Shown piece by piece: positions 33,801 through 45,600 of a stretch of 64,000 bases of DNA. This DNA is from Parelaphostrongylus tenuis (lineage: Eukaryota; Nematoda; Chromadorea; Rhabditida; Metastrongylidae). The stretch spans positions 62,001-126,000 of the forward strand of contig JAHQIW010000207.1 of the NCBI GenBank assembly GCA_019055375.1, given 5' to 3'. The position numbers and the translations under genes were made by a program. Positions within the stretch are counted from its first letter, which is position 1. Every line of letters begins with the position of its first letter. The notes under the pieces were generated by a model. The model saw only the letters and a list, made by a program, of their open reading frames with translations. It ran no database searches and was not told the origin of the DNA.

Positions 33801-36800
33801 TTTGCAAGACTTTCAACCCATAGCTGGAGTTGAGCCTGTGTGTGCTCTTTCTGCGCACGCGTGCTTGCCTTTACACTAACGGGGCTGTCGTTCTGATACG
33901 CGATTCAGCGTATCAATTCTGTTAGCAGCCATCTAAGCGATTTATCCTGTTAAGCGCGTATCGGTGTTATATTCAGCTAACCTGACCTACTCGATGTTTG
34001 CAGTTGGCTAGAGTTATTTATTCAATCGCTTTTATCAGGTGATATAGCATTACGACTTTCTATCCATGAATATTGAGTAAAGTGCGAAATGGTGGTCTAG
34101 GTGGTGCAGGGGTAGCATGCGCCACTAGCATGGGTCAAGCACAGGTTCATGTCCCTCCCGAGGTTGAAAGTTTTGCATATCATTCAGCGTCCTTTCGTAG
34201 TCGTTTAGTTCTGCTTCGTTTGGCATACCAGCCGTTCCTCGTTAATTTACACCCAAGTTGGATTTCATCATTGAATTTCTGCGAGTTCTCTAAATTTCGC
34301 TCTTGAATCATCCAGAATAAAAGGATAAATTTGAACATTTACGCTGTTATAGAGTACTAAAGTAGTAGTTGTAAACATTTTTTCTGTGAAGTTGAGGCGT
34401 TTAGGTTTAATATGATCTAGACAAAAGGCGTATCTTCATTAATCTTTCTGTAACTGTTGGATTAGGTCTTTCCATAAGTTTTGATACTAGCGCAATGAAC
34501 ACCAACTTATTAAGTAGAAATAGTTATAATTGTTGATTTTAGTATCGTTCAATTGCAAATTTTCTTGCGAACATCACGGTATACAACGTGTATGCACATG
34601 CTCTAAGATGAAGCTGTCTTGGAAACAGATTCGCTTGCTACTCATGCAGCATTGCCGTGTGGGGGAAAATGCTAGTGAAGTGGCATGCAAGATAGATGGA
34701 GCTTCCTATGGACGGCCCAAGCACCACTGCTCCACAAGTCTGTGTCGCAGAAAAGACGGCTAGGAAGTGGTTCGCGAAGTTCCAAGCGTGGAGAGGAAAC
34801 AGTCTGGAAGATCAGTCGCACTTGGGCCGTCCATACGAAGGTACATTAATCCTACGCGTCGCTTCGCTAGCATTTCGCCCCTACGCGCCATTTGTGTATG
34901 AGTAGCAAGCGAATTTGTTTCTAAGATAGCCCAATGTTTGAGCAAGTACAGGCAAGTTGTATACCAAATTGTTCGCAAGAAAATGCGCTATTGAACGATG
35001 CCAAAGTCATGCAGTTCTAATCACTACTAGTTAACAAATTTAGTGTTTATTGCCCTATTGCCAATTCTTACGGAACACCTAATAGTTTCTTCAGTGCTCA
35101 TGTCCCATTATAAACAGATGTCAATATGCCTGGTAATCATTTTTGAGCCACGCATGTCGGTGGGTGTGTCAGAGAGGGTTGACTATATAGCTATACACGT
35201 GTTTCGATCTTGCGATATCGTCCGTCGGGCAGTTACCCTTTCTCTGTGTTCGGTGATAATTTCATTGGACATAGAGTGTGAAACGTTCGTCGTCGCTAAC
35301 TATTAGTGTGGGGACTGGAGCATCCACACAGGATTGGCAAAACACAGGAAAGGGTTACTGCCCGACTGACGAAATCGCAAGATTGAAACACGTGTATCGG
35401 GCTGTATAAGCCAGCCCTCTTTGATAGAGCACTGACGTGCGTGGCTCAGAAATGATTACCAGGCATATTAAAATTTGAGCTGTGGTCTCAAGAAAACTCT
35501 CGAAACGAAAGATATGCTATAGACAGATTATTAGCATGCTAACACGATCTCTATTCAGTACGAAGACGACTCCGTTTCTGCTTGGGAAGAAATCGTTACA
35601 ATGACGCGCCATGGATTTCTTTGTTGAATATGATGATACTTCCTCCTGCTTTCTTCCTCCTTTTGAAGAGTATGATGAGGTCAGTGTGTTGAATATCGTT
35701 CTTGAAGCAGAGACCAAAAAACCTATTGAGAGGATAGATCTGAAATGTTGGTGTTGTAGACTATCGACATCGGCGATGTTTTGGTGCTTGATCTCATGTG
35801 TATATCTGGCTCTCAGGTGCGCGTGTGGTTGGCAAAAGTGGTTAGAAAGTGCTCTGCGATGCTCGTGTTCGATGATTCCTTCTCGCGGCCAAGGCTCACC
35901 AAGCCTTCCATCCGTCCTGATTGAGTGTATTAGATTCACGAGACTTGCCTAGGAGTATAACACCACTTGCTCGACACATCGATAGGTCACAGCGAGTGAT
36001 TGTAAAAGCTAATTACTTCTGACGATTCTCAATCAAGTTGAGTGCACAGCACACCTCTCAGGGACTCATCATCGCCGAAAGCTTTGAAGCATTTTCTAGC
36101 CAAGCCTCAAGTCTTTGTAAAGCTTTTCAAGCTGTTTATTTGTAATGTTGTGTGCTGCACATGGTCCTTCCTTCATCGTATATGAGGTTTTGCAGGCACT
36201 TGTAGTTTGGCAACAAAATTTCGATTGAGAAGTAGTGGTCTTGGAGATGTCGAATGTTGGGGGCCAACGTCTCAAGATAAGATATTCGATCGATACGGAC
36301 CCCTTGTTTCAATGATTTCAAAAGGAGTGCTTACCACTACTTTAAGGGACCAGATTGGCTATTTGAACGAATAAAAACCTCAAGTATGCAAAATCGGTGA
36401 GACGTGGAAAACGAAGTGGTGGACAGAGACAAAGTGTACTATTGTGCGTTCGATCTAACCTGTTCTAAGCCACCCAAGTCCCCCTTTCTCCTTCGTTTAG
36501 CATAGGTAGGAGAGTTGTTTGGAAAAAGTTAGTTCTGATCGCCAAACCTTCGAGACTACCTTTGCCAGGGACTTGGGGAAACTAGCGAGGTTATCGTATA
36601 ATGGTAGAAGGGAAGAGAGGGATTGTTAAATTGCTGCGACTTTCGCAAGGCAGAATTCTTAGAGAACGATGAGATACACGGATGCCGAGACCTTCCTGGT
36701 TGACGGATGTTGATGCTTGGTGAGGGAATTGCACTTATGAGCTAAAAAGGATGAAGCTCCTGGCGTTGATCAATTTCTGAGGGACGTGTTCTTATCGACT

Positions 36801-39452
36801 TAATTCAGCATCGTTTGAGGTGACTGAATGCATATCTGGCCTTTAGAATGACTCGAAGTGACCTACCGATTTACCGATTTAGTGCTGCTGTCCTCCTGGA
36901 AAAGCCTGTTACCAATTCACCGATCCTGGAAGGATGAAAGACTTGGTGAGCTTCGAGCACAGTATCGAACCATCGACTGATCATGTGTATCGCGAAGCAC
37001 CTGTAGTCACTGCGCCAGAACGCTACGCGCTCTTAAGTGTATTACTTGCGTTTCACGGGAACACTAGGTCGTAGGAATGTAGATAAGGCAATAGATTTGT
37101 TCTTGCTATTTGAGTTTTCAAATTGTTACGCCACGAAATGCGTATTATTTATCAAAATCTCTTTATTCCAACGCTTTTTTCAGCAATATAATGGTTTGAT
37201 AACTATATATCCAAGAATTCCCCGATACCTTGTATCGCAGAAAGAGTGGTAGCAGAACATGGTCCTCCGGTAGTGCAGTAACTACTTGCGTCCTCGCAAA
37301 AGTGTGAGACAGTGGTTCGGCTCCCGCGCGAGATCCAGAGTTTTGTATATTACTGAGTAGATCCTTTCATTATTAAACTTGTCATGTGGTCTGGTAAGGG
37401 CTCTTGTACAGCGCCGATACACGTGTTTCGTCCTTACAGACTCGCCAGTCGGGCCACTCCGAAAAAATGAAGAAGTCGTGTTTCGTTTACATGAGTTGTC
37501 TCATGCTTCATGAGATCACCTTTACGGGGTTACCTACTTGGAAACTCAACAGTTCACTTATCCATGGTTGCTGAGCGACATGCAAAATTTTTGACTCAAG
37601 CGAGAGTTCAACCCTGGTTCTACCCATGCCGAGGCGCGTGCTACCACTGCACCACGAAGGCCACCACTCTGCTACCAATTTATTGTGTGGTTCTAACTTC
37701 GTAACTGAATATTCTTCAGCTCTCGTTCGTTTTGGACATGCATTCTGTCAGCTTTGTTCATCATCTCAATGGTGACCACATATAATAGAATCTACCAGGT
37801 TGGTTGAATAATGTTTGGCTCAGAACTCAGTCTTCACGTATTTTACAATGTATTCTTCAGGAAAAGCTTGCGTTGCGAATAGCGGAGTCTATGAAAAGGG
37901 AACAAGATGCTTGTGCTCCAAAAAGTCTCGTCAGCCAGACACTTGAATATTTCTCGAGTTTTATCGCATTTCAGCGGAAGTCTTCGTGCCTTTCTTTTAT
38001 TGAGGTATTTGGCTTGAAGTGAATTATTTTAATTTCAGCTACACTTCGTTACTCATTCTCCAACTCATTCAACCGAACTCATTTTCCAACCTATTGAGGA
38101 TAGGGCATTTTTCGCTTTTTTCTCCGTTTCTTAGTAATTAAAGAATTTTTCGGTGATTTTACTTCGAATCTTTTTTTTTTCTTTGAAGAAAGCCTTCTCA
38201 GAATGGAAATAATGGAACAATGGATAACACGTTTCCTCGACGACTTTTTGTTCGGTTAGGGTTTGTGGACAAGCTTTCAACAGACTTTTGATATATTTCG
38301 ATTCGAGTGTTTTCTCAAGACCACAGCTCAGATTTCAGTATGCCTGATATTCATCTTTTGAGCCATGCATGTCAGTGGTCTGTCAAGGAGGGCTGCTGAC
38401 TTGTAGGGCCCGATACACGTGTTTCGATCTTGCGATCTCGTCAGTGGCTCATCGATGCGTGGCTCAAAACATGATTGTCAGGCATATTGAAAGACTTTTG
38501 ATAGTTGATTCTAGTGCTATGTTTGGTCTTTGAGAAGGTTTTCATGAAGCGCTGGAAGAGCGAAGAAAAGTTTGCGCTTTGTACTCCTAGGCTAAGGCTT
38601 CATAGCAGTTTCATTTAATGTTAAAGTGAAAATAAAAGGCTAATCTTTTACAACGATCCTACAATGTTTCTTTTAGGATTTAATACTTAATATGTGGAAA
38701 TTCGTACCAATCGGAGAAGAATTTTTCAATACTTATGGAAATTTTACCTTTTTGAGGCGGCCTTAGAATCGCCGTGTGCAGCGCGACTTAGATCGCGCGA
38801 AGAGCCGAAAGTGAAAAGTCATCTTATATCAAGCTTTTTCGCGCTAATAAGGTCTTTTCCGAAGCCGAGCACACCTCCGAAATCGCCGGGATTTGAGCTA
38901 TCGCAGGATTACAAAAAAAATCTGGGCAAAAAGCGGAAAGTGCCTAATCGCCAACGGTTAGATAAAAGCGTCTCGTTAACTCACTTTTGCCAGATTTTAT
39001 GCCCATTGTATGTGAATTTAAGCTTTCCATTGAACACTATTTGTTGCAGTCGCAGACAGTATCTATTGTGTCTGATATCTCCCTACTCGATGTGCTCTCG
39101 GATGTTCTCTCCAATTCCATATTCGGAGTTCTTGGCCATCTTGGTCGACATACAAATCGATTTTTCCGAGAATTCTACTCGAATGTTCCTATACCGGCCA
39201 TGTTGCTGATGACCGTAACCTTGGTGAATACTTGACTAAGTTTTCTGTTTTTTTTACTGAGTTGTATTTCACTGTCTTCACTTACTCATTCTTTTTCAGA
39301 TACTTGCAACTGTTCGTATAAGAACACCTATATTTACATTAGAACCAATGCGTGAGTTTTATGAGAAAGCAAGTGTTGCGATTTTAGAACGAAACAGAAT
39401 CAGCAGTTTCAGTTATTACGGCTATACACTACACGGCCGACACTGTTGTTAG
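30814..39452 (+). CDS. CLCC1/MCLC-like chloride channel protein (9 exons)
   Basis: Exons: 30814-30981, 32056-32156, 33230-33350, 33642-33714, 35559-35679, 37720-37798, 37861-38004, 39050-39223, 39300-39452; phases agree throughout, giving 377 residues. CLCC1 is an ER anion-channel protein. Residues 1-22 form a signal peptide ending in GYRC, followed by WKDPNDP, the counterpart of the WIDPTD site in animal CLCC1. Helical exons 2-3 follow. Membrane segments are seen in exon 5 (SLLNMMILPPAFFLLL), exon 6 (CILSALFIISMVTTYNRIYQ) and exons 8-9 (PAMLLMTVTL). Exon 7 carries the EKLALR...DACAPKSL stretch, matching the conserved post-membrane Cys region. Exons 1-3 and 6-8 are firm; 4 and 5 rest on phase and hydrophobicity. 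A GTGAGT at 39352 could instead splice onward to another C-tail. Introns hold SINEs, MITEs and a mariner relic. Confidence 0.72.
31120..31605. repeat. nested foldback in CLCC1 intron 1
   Basis: The outer arms pair CACGAAAGGCTCAG, GTGTTTCGGAGGCTTCGGTC and TCCTCGTCAGTGACCC with GGTCACTGACGAGGAGACCG and AACCTCCGAAACACCGGTGC. A second pair is CCTAAACGAGGTTGGTACGC with GCGTACCAACCTCGTTTAGG. One element appears inserted in, or rearranged with, another. Confidence 0.7.
31640..31965. repeat. M2 foldback
   Basis: Contains GGCTGAAAGGACGAAACACG, GTGTCTAGCGCTGTGCC and GAGACTTCATGAAAGGCTC, the right half of M2. The left half is strongly diverged. Confidence 0.5.
32412..32700 (-). repeat. S1 SINE in CLCC1 intron 2
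   Basis: AGCTCTTAGCGTTGATCAAT, AGTCAGTGCTGTTGTCGTCC and TTGGTGAACTTTGGGCGCGA with GGTTGAACTATCGA: reverse S1. Confidence 0.7.
32918..33175 (+). repeat. S1 SINE in CLCC1 intron 2
   Basis: Starts in the degenerate head (ACCAGAGGTGTTCCGCGAC), then GAGGCTCACCAAGCC, GATAGCAGCACTGACTTGAA, GGCCACCACGAGACATTGTA and ATTGATTAACGTCGAGAGCG. Confidence 0.65.
33418..33636. repeat. M3 MITE in CLCC1 intron 3
   Basis: AACTCTTTTGAGACCGTGGA at the left, TTTCCGAAAGATTAATT at the right, with mirrored GATCTGGACGTCCTGCTCCA / GGTGGAGCAGATCGTCCAGA blocks. The right end lies a few bases before candidate exon 4. Confidence 0.7.
34085..34190 (+). repeat. S3 tRNA-like unit
   Basis: GGTGGTGCAGGGGTAGCATG (box A), CAGGTTCATGTCCC (box B-like), TTGCATATCATTCAGC tail. 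Confidence 0.55.
34555..34850 (+). pseudogene. mariner transposase N-terminal relic
   Basis: Broken frames encode an IRLLLMQHCRVGENASEVA helix-turn-helix-like start and, after a frame change, TARKWFAKFQAWRGNSLEDQ then SHLGRP. These match the paired N-terminal HTH and the GRP-box region of mariner/SETMAR-type transposases. A flanking inverted GATGGACGGCCCAAG / CTTGGGCCGTCCATA pair lies inside the relic. The catalytic domain is missing and the frames are disrupted, so it is inactive. Confidence 0.6.
35123..35480. repeat. M1 foldback in CLCC1 intron 4
   Basis: The CAATATGCCTGGTAATCATT left arm and AATGATTACCAGGCATATT right arm enclose GTTTCGATCTTGCGATATCG and its inverse GACGAAATCGCAAGATTGAA. 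The right end is about 80 bp upstream of candidate exon 5. Confidence 0.75.
35815..36080 (+). repeat. S1 SINE in CLCC1 intron 5
   Basis: GTGCGCGTGTGGTTGGCAAA and TGCTCTGCGATGCTCGTG head, AAGGCTCACCAAGCCTTCCA, GATAGGTCACAGCGAGTGAT body. It supplies the C-terminal half of a spurious 113-codon frame. Confidence 0.7.
36742..37035 (-). repeat. S1 SINE in CLCC1 intron 5
   Basis: GGATGAAGCTCCTGGCGTTG, GGTGACTGAATGCATATCTG, TTGGTGAGCTTCGAGCACAG; the head lies at the right (GCACCTGTAGTCACTGCGCC). Confidence 0.75.
37255..37680. repeat. two tRNA-like units flanking an M1 fragment
   Basis: A plus unit (about 37258-37360: TCCGGTAGTGCAGTAACTAC, GTGGTTCGGCTCCC) and a minus unit (about 37565-37675: CATGCAAAATTTTTGACTC, GAGAGTTCAACCCTGG, ACCACTGCACCACGAAGGCC) with CAGCGCCGATACACGTGTTT of M1 type between them. 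Confidence 0.5.
38335..38492. repeat. short M1 foldback in CLCC1 intron 7
   Basis: TCAGTATGCCTGATATTCAT at the left and ATGATTGTCAGGCATATTGA at the right, with ACACGTGTTTCGATCTTGCG in the middle: the shortest copy that keeps the interior. Confidence 0.75.
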
Positions 39453-40810
39453 ATGTATTCGTTCGGAAACTACGATCGCTGATATTAGAAATGATGCTAT
39501 TATTCAACGTAAGAAATCTCTTGCACCATTTGAAAACCATTTCAAGCACGTTGGGTACCACGCCGATTTTTTGCGGGACACGCGGCGCGGTCAAGCGGCT
39601 GGTGCGGCGCGTTCGATTGACAATGTTCTTTTCTAATGAAATCTACCTTTTCGTTAATAAAGCGAGTTTTTTATCTATAAAGAGGACAATGTCATTAAAG
39701 AGACTCCAGTAAAGCTATTTGCCCTAGAAACAACGCCATTGGTTCCTAGTAAATCATGAAACAATCAGTTGTTGCTGAGAATGACAATGCGCTTTGCTTG
39801 GAAATTTATATTGTAGGGTGCAATTTTATACTTCGAATCCTTTTTCGCAACTTCTTTGTCCATATTGTTGTGAAAAGTTATTAGAAATCATATGTTACTT
39901 ATTAATAGATATTATTTGTAGAAAACTGGAAAGTTACTAATCGTAGATGTTGTAGGAATAATCAGTCAAGTAGAATAGGAATAAAAAACAATTACTTGAG
40001 TACTAGGTCTGTATGAGGGAGCGTAACCATTAGAGCAGGCTCCAGCAGGCCGAGACGTGGCGCAGCAGTCAGTGGCGCGAAAATGGGCCACCCCGGTACC
40101 CAACGTGATAAACTTTCATTGCACTGAGACAGTAGGCTTCATTATCGTTCAATCTTGCGATAGGAAAGTTCCAATCACAATAGGTTTGCTATCAGGAAAA
40201 TATCTATGTGTTCATGTGTTTAGGACGTGAGGAACCTAACTGCACAGAAGAGCGAAATCATCGTAGGTCTGTGACACGTTATATGTAGCGTATGATTGTA
40301 TATATTGATCACTGATTTATCCAGAGAGCGACCTGCATTACGACATCGACGACGGTGTCTTGATCCATGTGTTGATATGGTAGAATACTTTCGATCTCCG
40401 CATACTTCATCGGATTTTATACGGAATTTCACTCCTAGTCGCTCTAAGAGTAACACCAGATGATGTTATCCTTCCCAATACTAATTTCCTCTAGGTGTAA
40501 TTTTTTTTGTATCTACTATTAATTTTGAAGAAAAACGAATTTTGGTGGAGAATATGTGCTTGTTTTATCCAATAGATGGGGAATTGTTGAGCAGTTACTA
40601 TATGAGACATTTACACTTCTCGCCTTAATACAATAAAGATTCCAGCTATCTCTTTAGGACAGTAATAAGTACAGTACTACAGGTAATAGTACTATTCATC
40701 ACTAAGGCACTTTCTCGTGCAGAAAAATTAATTTATTACTTGGTGTATGGTCACTGGGGGAAGGGGTAGTATCTCTGGCAATCGCCAGTGAATGCCTTAG
40801 CTTAGTCACC
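39453..40810. other. no gene recognised downstream of CLCC1
   Basis: One open stretch at 39453-39508 (HVFVRKLRSLILEMMLLFN-type) ends at a good GTAAGA donor and could be an alternative CLCC1 exon. Otherwise this is AT-rich sequence without exon chains or known repeats. Confidence 0.45.
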
Positions 40811-41015
40811 TTTAACCCTCTACGGACCAACGTTCATAGGCATGCGGCGTCGTGCCTTCACTTAAGCGCCAGTCAGACAAACGGCTCTGCATGTCTGCGC
40901 ATGCTGTCTGTCTGCCTCCTTTCCCACGAGACGCGACGTCGCCATTACAGTAGCTGAGTGAGGTTTGATGTCGCGCGGTGAGCATCAAAATGACTCTCAT
41001 GGTGCTAAGGGGTCA
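40811..41015. repeat. M4 element
   Basis: AACCCTCTACGGACCAACGT at the left, CTCATGGTGCTAAGGGGT at the right, TTTCCCACGAGACGCGACGT and GATGTCGCGCGGTGAGCATC inside. Confidence 0.65.
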
Positions 41016-41232
41016 AGACTGCAAAGTGAATCGTCTCGACCAGCATTTTACGACATTCATAGAGAAGGCGAAATCCTCAAGCAGCAGCCGTAGCAACGCG
41101 TGAAATCTTCAAAATCTTGAGGAGAGTGAATGCGAGGAACGAGTCGTAGCCAGGAAGTGCTGAGATCCACAAAGTGTATCGTGAGAACGGGTCGTGTAAA
41201 ATATAAATATAAAGAGATAGCCGAGCATTGGT
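41016..41232 (+). repeat. S5 repeat abutting M4
   Basis: GAATCGTCTCGACCAGCATT, CCTCAAGCAGCAGCC and GAGGAGAGTGAATGCGAGG follow the order of the 12.55 kb copy. The head is replaced by the M4 end, so M4 probably inserted into an older S5. Confidence 0.5.
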
Positions 41233-41884
41233 ATGTACTGAGTGCAGCCAATATTGTTTATTAAGATAGCTCGTCATCATATATTACGCAATTCAAGAGC
41301 TTCTTTCCACTTCATTGCCTTCCAACCGCTATCGATGATAGTCTACGTAAGTGTGCCTCGGTTGGTTGTGGCCTGAAGTCCTCTCGAGTCATTTTAATTC
41401 TCCGATGATCTCCAGTATTGTCATGAGTCGATTTTTTCAACATTAATCAGCCGTGTTTCGAGGGCACCGCGGAAAAATTATCTGAAAGAATGCGACTACC
41501 TAAGCTGGATTTAAACTGGCTGGAAACCAAATGCTCCGGCTCATCCTTGGATCCAGTAGTATGCGCCGTCTGCTGTTCACAGCATTTCGATGTTGCTGAA
41601 GTTAGCTACCATGTCTCCGCATCTCAAAATATAGCTGGAAGAGCACACGACAGACATAATCTGATCGAAGCAAAAGGACAGCCAGATGTTTCATTCTAAG
41701 GTCGGAAGCAGCCAGCGTTTCTTTTTCTTTGCTGACTACGTTCGTCAAGTCATTCGAACATACTAAACATCTTTTTTCATGTAATATATAAGTCCTCGTT
41801 CTATTGGAAATAACCTCTTCAGGATCTATGAAATAATCAAGAGTACAGTCAATATATATTCAGTATTGTTAGAAGTATGCAAAA

Positions 41885-42195
41885 CTCCCAGATGTTGTGG
41901 CTGGGAGGTGTTCCGGCGTGTCGGACTGCGAAGTACAGCGAGGTCTTCAACTCCTCAACACGACTACCCAAGCTAAGAAAGAGTCCGACGTTTTCACCCG
42001 GAAAACCCAGCTAAGAGTGAGCCGTACCAGGAATGACCGTTTTTTTGGCAGCCATAATCGCAAGGTGGTTGATTTCCTCTGATCCACAAGGGCTGGCGAA
42101 TGCACTAATGTGGTGACGGTCTGAGGAAGCCCGGCCAGGCTTTTCTCGGGACTCCGAGGAACAAAATAGCTACACCAGCATAGTTTCCTTGCGCT
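41885..42195 (+). repeat. dispersed repeat Z, copy 1
   Basis: GTTGTGGCTGGGAGGTGTTC, GTGTCGGACTGCGAAGTACA, GTGAGCCGTACCAGGAATGA, TGAGGAAGCCCGGCCAGGCT. Copies 2 and 3 at 45.04 and 48.62 kb are in the opposite orientation. In the other copies the left part contains a box B-like GGGAGGTTCAATTCCC, which suggests tRNA ancestry. Confidence 0.65.
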
Positions 42196-42534
42196 GGGAC
42201 CTGAACTGTCGGTGAGGAAAGACGGTCCAGGTGTCCAAAATGTTCAAAACTTTGAACGTCCGACGAGATTTAGGGTGATTTGTTCTTTTTCAAATGAAAC
42301 TCCATGGTTTGAGTTCTTTGTGCTCTTTGCCGAGTGAATTGCATGTCAATGTGACCTTTCCCTGTTCTGAAGTAGAGAAAATTTCATAGTTCATCTCTTA
42401 TTGCTCCGAGTCTTTTTATACCATGTATCAATTCGGTACTAAAACAATAAGTGTTTGCGTAAAGACGGCATAGTTATGACTTAGAAGATGAAACAAATCC
42501 ACCATGGATGAAAGGTGGACAAGAAGCAAACCCA

Positions 42535-42690
42535 CTATTTAGGGTTATAGATAAATAGGTGATTATGATAGCACTTCATTGACCACTCATAGATAAGTTA
42601 GCATTGTTATATATTATTTTAATCACACTATCGCCTAGTTGGTATGCCTCATTTCGTTAACAGTAGACATCCGGTGTAGGAATATCATCA
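42535..42690 (+). promoter_or_regulatory. possible promoter with GATA motifs upstream of the first MSP-domain gene
   Basis: TAGATAAATA (about 42550) and TAGATAAGTTA (about 42590) are AGATAA-type GATA-factor sites within 150 bp of the start. In C. elegans, sperm msp genes depend on GATA sites bound by ELT-1. That this applies here is inference. Confidence 0.35.
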
Positions 42691-42691
42691 A

Positions 42692-45600
42692 ATGAATGTG
42701 ACGGTATGTTTACTCTATCTGATTTCCTGAATAGAGACCGGATAACTTTTGCTTCAGGAGAATGAGTGGCTGTTCCACATTTTCTCTGTTGTTTTCGCGT
42801 CTCTTACTGTGACTTTAATGTGTAACCAAGGAACAGAAGAGGAGGATGAGAGTTCTTCTGCGAGTAAAAGGAGGAAACACCGAAAAAAGGGTCACAAGCA
42901 GAAGAAAGAATCGAAAGGTTCTGAGAAAACGGAGAAGAAAAAGAAGAAGAGCGAGTATACGGCCAAGACACCGCAGATGGCAAAACCTCCAGTGCAGAAG
43001 GTTGCACCATCACCCCTTGATGTAATTGCGGCAGCGACTAAACTGGAAACGGTTGAGCCAGAGGCAAGAGTGGAGACAGTTAAACCAGAAACAAAAGTGG
43101 GAACAGTTGTGCCAGGAGAGCCAGGAAAAATAGAGGAACCAGCTCTAGGACAGGAGTTTACAGCCATTGACGAAGGTGTAGCCACTGTACCGGTTGTACC
43201 AGTAGATGCTATGACACTTAAGGCTGCTGCAACAGCGATACCGCCGACAGTCATGTCGAAAGCAACCGCTATGACGCAAGCAAAAGGTTAGCCATAACTT
43301 TAGGAATCAGAGTGTAAAATTGAGTAATAGGCTTTTCACGTTGTACAATTTTTGCGTTCATTTATTCTGATAGAGTTATTCTCATATAATCGAAGTGGAA
43401 ATGTGAGGACTTCAAGGGAAGTCGTAGGTTTGAACGACCGCGCCGGAATCTGAATGGTAATTCAAAATGAGCTCTCTGTGTGTGAATCTGATTAGGATAC
43501 TCTCGAAAGATAAGGCATATATCTAGACAACGATTAAATGACCGTTACGTCTAAGGGAACTGTCGAAGGTGGAAAAGGAGCATGAACTAAAATTAGGAAA
43601 AGGCGATTTTCGCAATTCTCCACATATATTTTAGATTCCAGTACGGAGAAAGAAGGACATCGGTCCTGTGTGAGTATTTCAGGGGTACCACTAATGAGGA
43701 ATTAGTGAAATTATTCTCGATTTGCTAAACCCTTTGCTGGTGATACTCGGTCACTATTTATAAAGTTCCAACCTCCGTTATGGACTTCCACAGATCCTAA
43801 ATTGCTCTATATTGTCCAGAAAACTTTCGTATAAAGACTTTGAAAAGCGTTGTAAAAGTAATAAAATTTATTTGCAGTGGAGGAACAGTTAAGCGGCGAG
43901 GTGGGTCAGCACTGAACTTGGTTCCACTCTTTTTTAGTACATTGTATCAACAGTTGATGCAATCGCTGGACGTTTTTATCTGATGAATGTTTATCAGGGC
44001 GATGGAGCGTACGAGGATGTCAACTTACTTGAAGCTATAGCGCCGGATTCGTTCAAAGAACCAGAAGGACCACCGGAAGAAAGCAAGAAGAAGACGGTGG
44101 CGGACACACCAGTTCGAGAGAAACCCAAAGTTGCTGAATCAGAACGAGACCCGAAAAAGTATGGTTCTATAGCATTTCATAAGGCAAACACGGCCAGGGG
44201 ACGGCGTCTTCTAAACAGATCTTTTTTACCGTTCTCTCCATCTCTCTACAATTCCATTATACTTCTTAAGTGTATAAGTTATTCTTTACCAAAGATGATT
44301 GCTAAATCTTTGGAATTTGCTTTTCCTTGATTAGTAGCCACACTCTCTGGAGATGATCAGGGTAATGAATAGCATTTTTTTGTGTAAGTAGGTAATATAA
44401 GAAGAAAGGTCAACCACATACGGTCGATAAAAATTGAGGGAGAAAAATTTTTCAATTTTATGAAGCTAATCGCGATAAGTGGACGCATGTCAGTTGACCA
44501 CAACTTAAGCCAAAACTGCGATGAGCGTTTCAAAGAATTTTTTGACGGTACTAAGGAACAAAACGTACTGCAAGGAAACTGAGATTAACAGACTGTGGCT
44601 AGTCTTGTCGGAAATCCTCATTAATCCCAAAAAAACTACACTGTCTCTCTGGGTATATGCTCGACCTAACGAAGGCGGTAAACTATAATCTTCACCACAA
44701 ATATGTTGCGTATCACCAGTATCTTAACAGAAAAAACGCATCTAATTTGTCAATTCCGAAACCATAGACCTTCTCAAAGATAGGGTTGGATCAAGATTAA
44801 GGGTATAATGCATGGCTTCTCTTGCCACTGAGTCTTGCAGTTCCCCAATGAATGAAAGAAGCACGTTTAGGAAAGAATTAGTCTTAAAGTATATAAAATG
44901 ATTACGTGAATTCGACTCCTTCTGTAGCGTATTTGGTGATAGAAGGAAATTCAATTATCAGGTAGGAACTTGAGGGACTACTTCTACGTGTCACACAATG
45001 AAAGTGAATGAAGACCGAGGTTTCACATGAGAGACACAGCTGTGGAAATCGTCGTTATAAGTGCTATAGTGACTTCGACTTGGACAGTCCGTCTTCATGA
45101 ATTGTGCGGATTCGAGCACAAGAAAATATGCTGGTTAAGCTGCTTTGTTACCTGGAGTCCCGAGATAAGCCTAGTTGCGGTTTCGTTAGGTCGCTACCCC
45201 ATAAGAACAACCTCATGCCCTTGTGGAACACAGGGAGATTACCACTTGCGACTAACAGCTACAGGACGGCGGTTATTCGTGATACGGTATACTCTTAAAT
45301 GGGCTTTTCGAGTGGAAACGTCGGACTTTTTCTCAGCTGAAGTGATCATGCGGGGAATTGAACCTCCCGCTCTAGTTTGCAGTCTGACACCCGGGAACAC
45401 CTCCCAACCACAATGAGGCTGTAGATAATTTGGGAGGCGTTATTGATATAAAGAATAATAATAACAATATTCTGGCGAAACATATCAATAACTTCTTCCA
45501 CCTATAATCTAGTCAATGATCTCTCAACTTGGAAGGCATCAATAAGGTCTTTGTGTGTTCTCACCACGTTTGTTTCCTCTATGAACCCCGATTCTTCAGG

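Noticed and set aside
35611..35952. Independent 113-codon gene
   Set aside because: Its second half is an S1 SINE; the first half overlaps CLCC1 candidate exon 5 in another frame.
38694..39209. 171-codon plus frame overlapping CLCC1 exon 8
   Set aside because: The exon is read in a different frame (SQTVSIVSDISLLD), which has the right phase and a matching membrane helix; the long frame is accidental.
45027..45416. 129-codon plus frame in intron 4 of the first MSP-domain gene
   Set aside because: Coincides with an inverted copy of repeat Z.
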